Origin: Ipomoea triloba
Lineage: Eukaryota; Streptophyta; Magnoliopsida; Solanales; Convolvulaceae
Reading direction: 5' to 3'
Length of the DNA: 64,000 nucleotides
Assembly (NCBI RefSeq): GCF_003576645.1
Contig: NC_044920.1
Location: 2,419,356-2,483,355, forward strand
Program-made: the position numbers and the translations under genes
Shown here: piece after piece, positions 57,365-64,000 of the stretch
How positions within the stretch are numbered: position 1 is the stretch's first letter
Layout: every line of letters begins with the position of its first letter
Notes under the pieces: model-generated
Told to the model about the DNA's origin: nothing
Databases searched by the model: none
What the model saw: the letters and a program-made list of their open reading frames with translations, nothing else

Positions 57365-57541
57365 CCCATGCTGAACACAATCAACACTAGGCTAGATGCC
57401 AAGAACATTGCCACCATTCTCCGGCATTGTGAGGTGAAGGTGTTCTTCGTGGACTATGAATATGTGGAGAAGGCTAGGAAAGCGGTGGAGTTGTTGATGG
57501 CGGAGAATACTATGCACTGTGGAGTTGTTCGTCGTTATTAA
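57365..57541 (+). pseudogene. Acyl-activating enzyme (AMP-binding ligase) fragment
   Basis: Open for 58 codons: PMLNTINTRLDAKNIATILR then HCEVKVFFVDYEYVEKARKA. This matches the N-terminal region of plant AMP-dependent acyl-activating enzymes (butyrate-CoA-ligase-like AAE1/AAE11 type). It lacks the AMP-binding core and a proper start, so it is not functional. It lies inside the Pack-MULE. Confidence 0.6.
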
Positions 57542-57700
57542 CTTCCGGCAAGACATCTAACCGGCCCGCTAATATGAAAGTTAGGACAACCAGCCTGCTA
57601 GTATATAACTACGGTTGAAGTGAACATATATGCATATCGACAAAAAAAAAAAGAAAAAAAAAAAGAAATGTTAGAAAGCTTAGAGAGGGAAAGTTAGATA

Positions 57701-58033
57701 ATGGAGGTCCAAAGGCCACATGCCGTCTGCATTACCTATCCAGCTCAAGGCCACATACACGCCATGCTCGAGCTAGCCAAGCTTCTTCATCACAGGGGTT
57801 TTCACATTACCTATGTTCTCACTCAACTTAACTATACCCACATCATGAAAGCCAGAAACTTCATCCCTCTCAGTCAATCACCCACTTTCCGTTTCGAAAC
57901 CATACCCGACGGCCTTCCCTCACCCACTTTCCGTTTCGAAACCATACCCGACGGCCTTCCCTCACGGGAAAACCCCGACACCACTCTAGACATCGTCGAG
58001 CATTATTGCTTTTCGACGGCCAAGAATTTCTAG
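57701..58033 (+). pseudogene. UGT85-like 5' fragment with an in-frame 42-bp duplication
   Basis: 110 codons: [20 protein letters not shown] start with the catalytic His in AQGH, then HIMKARNF and [11 protein letters not shown], typical of UGT85 glycosyltransferases. A 42-bp unit (about 57878-57961) is repeated in frame, so [15 protein letters not shown] occurs twice. The reading ends at a stop after KNF, and the donor-binding half is absent. It is not a member of the UGT709-like cluster upstream. Confidence 0.75.
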
Positions 58034-58235
58034 ACTAACTTCTGATATATTGTTTTTCCCGATTAGCGCTGTCGCCAGTTTGATGCACATATATTCTCCT
58101 AAACTCCGTGACAAGGTTTTCAAAAACAAAGGTGTGAAAAAATCTCTCTTAGCTTATGGCATTCCATCAATTTGTAGACCACATCTGGGCTAGCCCTATT
58201 ATTTTATAGCCATAGTCAAAGTAAAAGCAATAGCT

Positions 58236-58284
<49 letters not shown>
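58236..58284. repeat. (CA)n microsatellite inside the Pack-MULE
   Basis: About 24 CA units. Confidence 0.95.
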
Positions 58285-58288
<4 letters not shown>

Positions 58289-58856
58289 ATGAGAATAGTT
58301 AGCGCGAGTGACGAGTCAAAAGCCGAGGTGGGTTTGTTGAATCCGGTAATGGGGCTTAGAGCTTGCTCCTTTAAATTTCCTGTGGCCGGTGAGAAAGAAT
58401 CTTGATTGTTTACATGCAGAAATCTCCGACTTAGTGTGAGATTCATCTCCATCGATCTCCATTTCCTTGTAGAAAACAAGCAATTAAGCTCCAAGAATTA
58501 CAAGGAAATTAAGTTATTGGTGAGGGACCAAAAATGCATTTTCCTAATATGTGAAATTCCAATTATACCCATGGTCTAAACGGAGGTAATGGTTGTTAAC
58601 TGATAGAAGGACTAAATTGACTAACGGGTCAATAACTGAGGGATCAAAAGTGTCCAAATTGAAAGATAAGGACAACATTGCAGAAGTGGTACTAATTGGG
58701 GGACCAAAAGTGCAATTTCCCCTTTGTCTTATTTTAGTTGTCATATTCATTATTAACGAGTCAAATTAATTTTTTCACTTATTTTGTTTAGCATTTTTTT
58801 TAAATTTAATTTTTTTTTGCTTTGATGCATGAAAATAAATTGAATGATCTAATTGA

Positions 58857-59429
58857 TAGAGCTGTCGAAACAAATTGGTGAGGCAGGCCTGCCATATAGC
58901 GGGGGGTGGGTTAAAAAGCCTGTCAAAATATGGGCCTAAAATAGGATCGGCCGACTTGGCCAGCAGCCTGTCAAATTTAAAACATTGTAAATTTAAATAA
59001 AAATTAATACTCCGTACGAAAAAGTTAATAAGTGTATATTAAAAAAATATAAATAGTTTAAACATATATTAATGTATCCATAATTTGTTGAACACAATAA
59101 TAACTAATATATCAATAAGTTCTAATAAATAATCAAATACATAATATGTGAATCAGCAAGGCGATAACAAATAATTTCTACAATGTAGTATTTACTAATA
59201 CATATTTTTCAATATAAATAAATAAATTAGCATATATTTATACATACACACTAATATTAATTATATATACATACTAGGCGGGTCCCGTTGGCCTACCAAA
59301 GCCCGCCATTTTGGCCCGACGGACTAAAAATCTCGCCAAAATATGAGTCATAAAAGTCAAAACTCTCCCGCCGTTTTGACAGAGCATGACGGGCTAGTTT
59401 AGCGGGCTAAATCAATTTTTACGACTCTA
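58857..59429. mobile_element. hAT-type MITE (573 bp)
   Basis: Exact 8-bp duplication CTAATTGA at 58849-58856 and 59430-59437. Ends TAGAGCTGTCGAAA and, inverted, TAGAGTCGTAAAAA. Sub-terminal GC-rich GGCGGG/CCCGCC tracts. Confidence 0.8.
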
Positions 59430-59461
59430 CTAATTGACTATTTGTATAATTTATTTGACCA

Positions 59462-59464
<3 letters not shown>

Positions 59465-59506
<42 letters not shown>
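59465..59506. repeat. (AAT)n microsatellite
   Basis: About 14 AAT units. Confidence 0.95.
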
Positions 59507-60585
59507 CCGTGAGTTGTGGATAAATTAACACCTCCAATTGCGGCTTATCATGATACCCATAACCCATCAGGCTAGGGAATCAGGGAGTTGTAAGTTGCAT
59601 ACCAATTTTTTTTTCTTTTTTTTTTTTAAAAAAAAATGCCATTTTACAGCTTGGCATTATTTTAATTTTGTGAAATAATTAGTACCAACCATGCAGCATA
59701 CGCGGACAAAGTGGGAATATGCAAATATTAATTTCATTTGGATAAGGAAACTGCGACATTTGATGAGTGGGCTTACGCCTTACCCCCATAAAGCGACACC
59801 CTCGCCCTAATTGGCGGGAATTCTATTCATCTCCCACAATTCAACTTACTACCTATGTACCATCCTAATATTTAAAAAAAAAACCATAAATTGGAAAACA
59901 ACATTTATATAAATAAATAAATAAAAACTAGTAACCTTCTCCGGTCGATGAAGACTGTTTGGCCACATTTTCTAGCGACATGTTGGTCACGCCTTAGTCG
60001 AAATTTTACTGGAGTTTCGTCGGTGCATTATTGACCTGCTATTGCAGGTGACTATTAGGATTTTGGGTCTTGATGCACTGAATTAATATATTAATGTATT
60101 TAATTGTTACTTTCAGAAGTTCAATAACCTATTTGACTTCTTACATAAAGTTAAAGAATGTATTTAACTTTTTTAAATTTAATACAGAGTATTAATTTGT
60201 TTTGATAAAGAAAAAAAAAAAGAAAAAACAAAATAAGGGGCGAGTTTCCCGCCAAAAAGAGAGGGGGAGGGGGTGGGGTGGTTTACGTTGAATCGTGGAC
60301 ATGAAATGATGTCAGAGAAACATTGCTATCTTTGTTCCTACATTCGAACTCAACGGTCAGGTTTCATTGGTGGCAGGCAGCTGTCTCCCACAATCCACAA
60401 ACAGCTCATCCCCACCCCACTCCCCCACATGCCACACCCTCCAAACATTCAAACATCTTATACATATACTCCATTCATCTCATTTATTTACTATGCATAT
60501 AAATAATTAAATATGCTTCAATTAACGAGAACTAACTAAATTGTTACCCTTTTTAATATTTAGGTGATATTAGTTTTGCCGAACT
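59507..60585. other. Intergenic DNA, nothing recognised
   Basis: No gene. 60240-60520 has higher GC and a short open frame (60273-60506) without recognisable domains. Confidence 0.45.
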
Positions 60586-60594
60586 AACAATAAA

Positions 60595-61050
60595 GGTAAA
60601 AATTTGTGTAAGAGCGTCTCACCATGAGACGTGTCGGGTCGGGTCGAGTCAATATACAATTGTAATACTTATATGCACAAATGTCATACTTATATGCTCA
60701 AATGTAATACTAATTAGGAATAAATTTTTTTTTACTTATAAGGGTAAATGTAATACTTTTAAGAAAAAATACAATACTTTTACACTTCAATTTAAAAGTA
60801 TTACTTTTTTCCTCAAAAGTATTATATTTGCCCTTATAAGTAAGGGACACTTGTCAACGTTACTTATTATGAAAAATGTATTACTTTTTTCTCTTATAAG
60901 TAAAAAAAGTGTATTTTTGATTAGTGTTATATTTGAGCATATAAGTATGATATTTGCACATATAAGTATAACATTTGCATAATACTTTGACCCGACCCGA
61001 CCATTCTCACGAATAAAGATCCGTGAGACGGTCTCACACAAGTGTTACCC
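60595..61050. mobile_element. Mutator-like foldback MITE (456 bp)
   Basis: Exact 9-bp duplication AACAATAAA at 60586-60594 and 61051-61059. Inverted ends GGTAAAAATTTGTGTAAGA against GGGTAACACTTGTGTGAGA, followed by inverted GGTCGGGTCGAGTC-type and TATAAGTATGACATTTG-type arms. Confidence 0.85.
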
Positions 61051-61059
61051 AACAATAAA

Positions 61060-61467
61060 TTCACATGATCTCGTCCATAATATTACTATAAAGGTAAACT
61101 GCAAGTTACACAATCAGCCCATCGGTCAAATCATAATCTTCAACGCATCCTTATCAGTTGGGACATTTTGCAGTTATTGAGGAGTTTTTGTAAGTGTAAT
61201 TAGGAAAGAGAAAATGAGGAGGAATGATTAAAAAAAAAAAACAAAACAAAACTGAAATTTAAAAAAAAAATTATGTGCTGTCAGGCGCGCCTGCGTGCAG
61301 TGCTGGGCACCTGTTGTGCGCGAACACGCGCACAGCAGAGCTGATCCATTTCCCATGCATCTATGCAATTTTACTGTTTCACTCACTCCCATTTTGCTGG
61401 AGAAGCCTTTTCTTTCTCTTTCCACTTTCTCTTCCTTCCACATCATCTAATACTATTCAATATCCCC
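61060..61467. other. MITE-like DNA with GCGCGCC-rich core
   Basis: Shares GAAAGAGAAAATGAG and TTTTTGTAAGTGTAATTAGG with the Tourist-like MITEs at 61471 and 61785, so it is probably a degraded relative. No gene. Confidence 0.4.
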
Positions 61468-61470
61468 TAA

Positions 61471-61781
61471 GGCCTTCCTCAATAGTTAAACTTGGATGTG
61501 ATTTTTGAAAAGTTTTTGTAAGTGTGATTAGTAAAGAGAAAATGAGAGTGGAAGAAAAAAAAATGTAAAACAAAATACAAAAAAGTAAAAAACCACCAAA
61601 TCTGTCAAAAAGTAAGGTGCAGCTCCTTCTTCACAGTGGCAGGGCCTACCAAAATCTGTAAAACACTCATTTTTGCAAGACAAAAACATCACAAATAACT
61701 CATCTTCCACAATTGTTAAGAACCCAACACTAAATTTTTATTATTCCAAAAACTCATCAAAAAACTCTATTAGGGAAGGCC
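61471..61781. mobile_element. Tourist-like MITE A (311 bp)
   Basis: TAA on both sides (61468-61470 and 61782-61784), the PIF/Harbinger target-site size. Ends GGCCTTCCTCAATAG and, inverted, GGCCTTCCCTAATAG. Confidence 0.75.
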
Positions 61782-61784
61782 TAA

Positions 61785-62142
61785 GGCCAACCCCATTAGT
61801 CATTTTGGACACAAAATTTAAGGAAAAAACTGATTCATTGCATTTTGAACACATGCAAAGGGATGCTTTATTTTGGGTTCTTTTTCTTGGGAGATTTTGC
61901 AAGTTATGGTGGCCCCACTGGAAAAGGCAGATGCGCCTCACGCAGGCGCAGAATTCGCGCCCAGGCGAGCGTGTGCAGTTCACGCGCCCGCCTGGGCGCG
62001 TAATATTAATATTTTTTATTTTATTTTTTTGTCATATTTTGTTTTCTTTTCATTTTTTCTTTCATCTCATTTTCTCTTTCCTAATCACATTTACAAAATA
62101 TCCTCAAAATCTACACCAAAATTCTAACTATGGGAGAAGACC
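61785..62142. mobile_element. Tourist-like MITE B (358 bp), abutting MITE A
   Basis: TAA at 61782-61784 (shared with MITE A) and 62143-62145. Ends GGCCAACCCCATTAGTCATT and, inverted, GGTCTTCTCCCATAGTTAGA. Contains a GC-rich core (61930-62003). Confidence 0.7.
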
Positions 62143-62145
62143 TAA

Positions 62146-62756
62146 ATATCCATTGATATGGATGCCCATGCAAACATAAGAGATCTAATGAACCATTTAC
62201 CATTCATGTTTCCAGTACGATTCGAACCTCACATTGTCTCCTTCAATTGTGATGAACCACTGCCATTTAATTTTTGACATAAATTAAACCACTACCTTGT
62301 CCACTACAATTTAATTTATTTATAATATTAGTTTAATATTAATGTTAATATTTAATATCCTAGCTATACATACACAACATATATGTGATTAGTAAAAAGA
62401 TAAATTATTTAATTAAAAAAACAGTGAATACATTTATTTGTATATATTTTTAAATTTTAAATAGATAATGAAAAATAAAAAATTAAAGAATTGGGGTAAA
62501 CGGGAGCCTACATTTGGCTGTACCAACTAATTAATCTATATTTATTAATGGAAAATGTTAAGTGTATTTACGGGGATATTAGTTCATCACAGGTTAAAAT
62601 GTATGACATATTTTTTAATTAATCAATGTGTTTTGCATTAATCGAAACTAGAAACAATAATCGATATATTTACTCTTTAAATTTTGTTACGTGTACTTTT
62701 AATTTACTTCATACCTTGTGACGTAATGACTAGTTTTAATTACTAGAAAAATCTTT
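62146..62756. other. AT-rich DNA, nothing recognised
   Basis: No gene. Confidence 0.5.
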
Positions 62757-62925
62757 TTTTTTTTTTTAGTATTACTGACTTTGTTACACTGCATTATCTG
62801 TTCATAACTACTTTCTCAACCAACTGAATCACAAAAAGAGTCAATAACACCTCCACTGAGACTCGTATTCACCCCTTTCTATATGAAGTGCAACCGGGTG
62901 TCACTATACCACAAAGTCTTGGCAA
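62757..62925 (-). mobile_element. tRNA-derived SINE-like element, minus strand
   Basis: On the minus strand: a head with A-box-like TGTGGTATAGTGACAC and B-box-like GGTGAATACGAGTCTC, a tRNA-unrelated body, then a poly-A tail (plus-strand T run at 62755-62768). Related bodies occur at 44623-44760 and 40140-40200. Confidence 0.5.
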
Positions 62926-63542
62926 AAAGATTTTTTTTTTATTCTTTCTCTTTTGTCTAATGACTACTTTTTAATGATCCAGAAAACAAAAATTACTTTC
63001 TAATGAGAAGATGACATACTCAACACTTTTTTTTTTCTTTTTCCATAAAAAAGTATTTTTATGCCAAATTTACTTATTTGGTTCAATCAGCGCAGGACAA
63101 GCGTCAGGCATCCACTAGACCAATATCCTATGCGGAATTTTTTTTTTCAATTTTAAAATATAAGAATGTAAAATGGAAACATATCTACTTCACATGGACC
63201 GTGTCTCCATTAATTTGTATTTTTAGAAAGTAATTCATATTTTTATATGCATTATGTATTTTGATCATTTGAAATTTTGAATTGATATTTTTGATAACGG
63301 ATTATTATTAGTCACTTATTTAAACAAACGAATGATTTGTAGCTCATAAGTCATTATACTTATAACATCACTATCAATAACAACAATTTTTCAATTCAAA
63401 ATTTTATGCATGATATCGAAATTCAAAAGTAGTATTTTTAAAATAATCAAATAAATAATAAAATATATCTTAATTTTATAAGTCATTTTTAATGTTAACA
63501 ACTAACCATAAATAGTTAATTTTACTTAACAACTAATACTAT
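62926..63542. other. AT-rich DNA, nothing recognised
   Basis: No gene. Confidence 0.5.
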
Positions 63543-64000
63543 GATTCTTTTTTATAACATAGTTAGCTTATCAGTCAATTTTAGCTTATTTAATCGCTAT
63601 TAGCTATTTGACTTGGTTAAACAACCAATATGAGTCTTTGATTAATTAGCTTTTTGCAACAACTTATTGCTTCAAAACGATAAAATTCAAAAAGCTGTTC
63701 AAGTAGTTTTTTATCAGCTTTTTGAGAAAAGCCATGTTTGGTAAATAGCCTAGCTAATAGCCAATTTTGGCTTATTTGACCATTATTAGTTGTTTAACTT
63801 GGTTAAAAAATTAATATAAGTGTTTGGTTAATAAGCTTTTTGTAACTCCAAAATATTAAAATTCAAAAGGCTACTCAAAGTAACTTTTTCAACTTTTTGA
63901 AAAAAAAAAAAGAAGAAGAAATTATACAAAACAGCTATCAGCTAACAACTAATTTACCAAACACTTTTCTACAATCAGCTAACGTTATCAACTAATCATA
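63543..64000. repeat. Two related MITE-like units at the window edge
   Basis: 63560-63730 and 63755-63900 share GACTTGGTTAAACAACCAATAT- and AAAATTCAAAAAGCT-type sequence. GTTTGGTAAATAGCC (63737) recurs inverted as CTAATTTACCAAACAC (about 63948-63963). Possibly cut by the window end. Confidence 0.5.

Larger units (their letters stand above)
57119..58722. mobile_element. Pack-MULE: Mutator-like element with captured host gene pieces (1604 bp)
   Basis: Exact 9-bp target duplication TTTGTCTTA at 57110-57118 and 58723-58731. Terminal inverted repeats of about 240 bp (57119-57358 and 58487-58722) share CCCCCAATTAGTAC, TTCTGCAATGTTGTCC and GGTCCCTCACCAATAACTTA. Between them lie a fragment of an acyl-activating enzyme, a promoter/5' piece of a UGT85-like gene and a CA microsatellite, but no transposase. 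Confidence 0.88.

Noticed and set aside
57701..58033. A fourth functional UGT gene
   Set aside because: Only the N-terminal part is present, it has an internal duplication, lacks the PSPG box and lies inside a Pack-MULE.

Overview
This is nuclear DNA from a flowering plant. The evidence is spliced genes with GT/AG introns, a class I small heat-shock protein pair, plant family-1 glycosyltransferases, a plant N-carbamoylputrescine amidase, and dense plant-type transposons (Ty3/gypsy Tat, Copia, Helitron, hAT, Mutator-like, Tourist-like). The UGT709-like glycosyltransferases and the heat-shock proteins look like those of an asterid eudicot, possibly Convolvulaceae. That placement is a weak inference.

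Layout. 1-10083: a minus-strand Ty3/gypsy (Tat-like) retrotransposon with its 5' LTR at 9276-10083. Its polyprotein appears as 2997 aa only because 3182 bp (2478-5659) are repeated almost exactly at 5661-8842 across a single N at 5660. This looks like two overlapping contig ends that were never merged. 10.1-17.4 kb: old repeat debris, including a nested Helitron, a second Helitron in the opposite orientation with a doubled 5' end, and Copia scraps. 17.4-26.6 kb: two tandem copies of a UGT709-like glucosyltransferase gene, with mobile elements present in one copy and absent from the other. 27-29.6 kb: a candidate Tekay-type LTR and AT-rich DNA. 29.8-33.7 kb: two nearly identical class I small heat-shock protein genes, head to head, with clear heat-shock elements and Mutator-like insertions between them. 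35.1-38.2 kb: a nine-exon N-carbamoylputrescine amidase gene (minus strand) that I could assemble in full. 39-47.6 kb: a hAT element, a third intact UGT gene with an extra intron, and two broken UGT exon-3 copies on either side of it. 49.8-51.7 kb: a five-exon conserved plant gene of unknown function. 52.9-64 kb: no intact gene, but two transposons that carry pieces of host genes, a cluster of MITEs in TA microsatellites, and several further MITEs.

How the parts work together. The three intact UGTs and two pseudogene fragments form one local family that grew by tandem and segmental duplication. The paralogous copies act as internal controls, because filled and empty insertion sites can be compared directly, which dates several MITE insertions and one intron difference. 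The amidase (polyamine synthesis) and the heat-shock genes are unrelated neighbours.

Most notable: a Mutator-like Pack element (57119-58722) with a perfect 9-bp target duplication that carries an acyl-activating-enzyme fragment and the promoter/5' end of a UGT85-like gene; a second gene-carrying TIR element (52944-54079) with a LINE RNase H end and a TSR2-like (WGG-domain) fragment; and a MITE family inserted into TA microsatellites that has an internal GTGCACCTAGTTATAAC repeat. I saw no evidence of a wholly new enzymatic system. The novelty here lies in mobile-element structure and gene capture.
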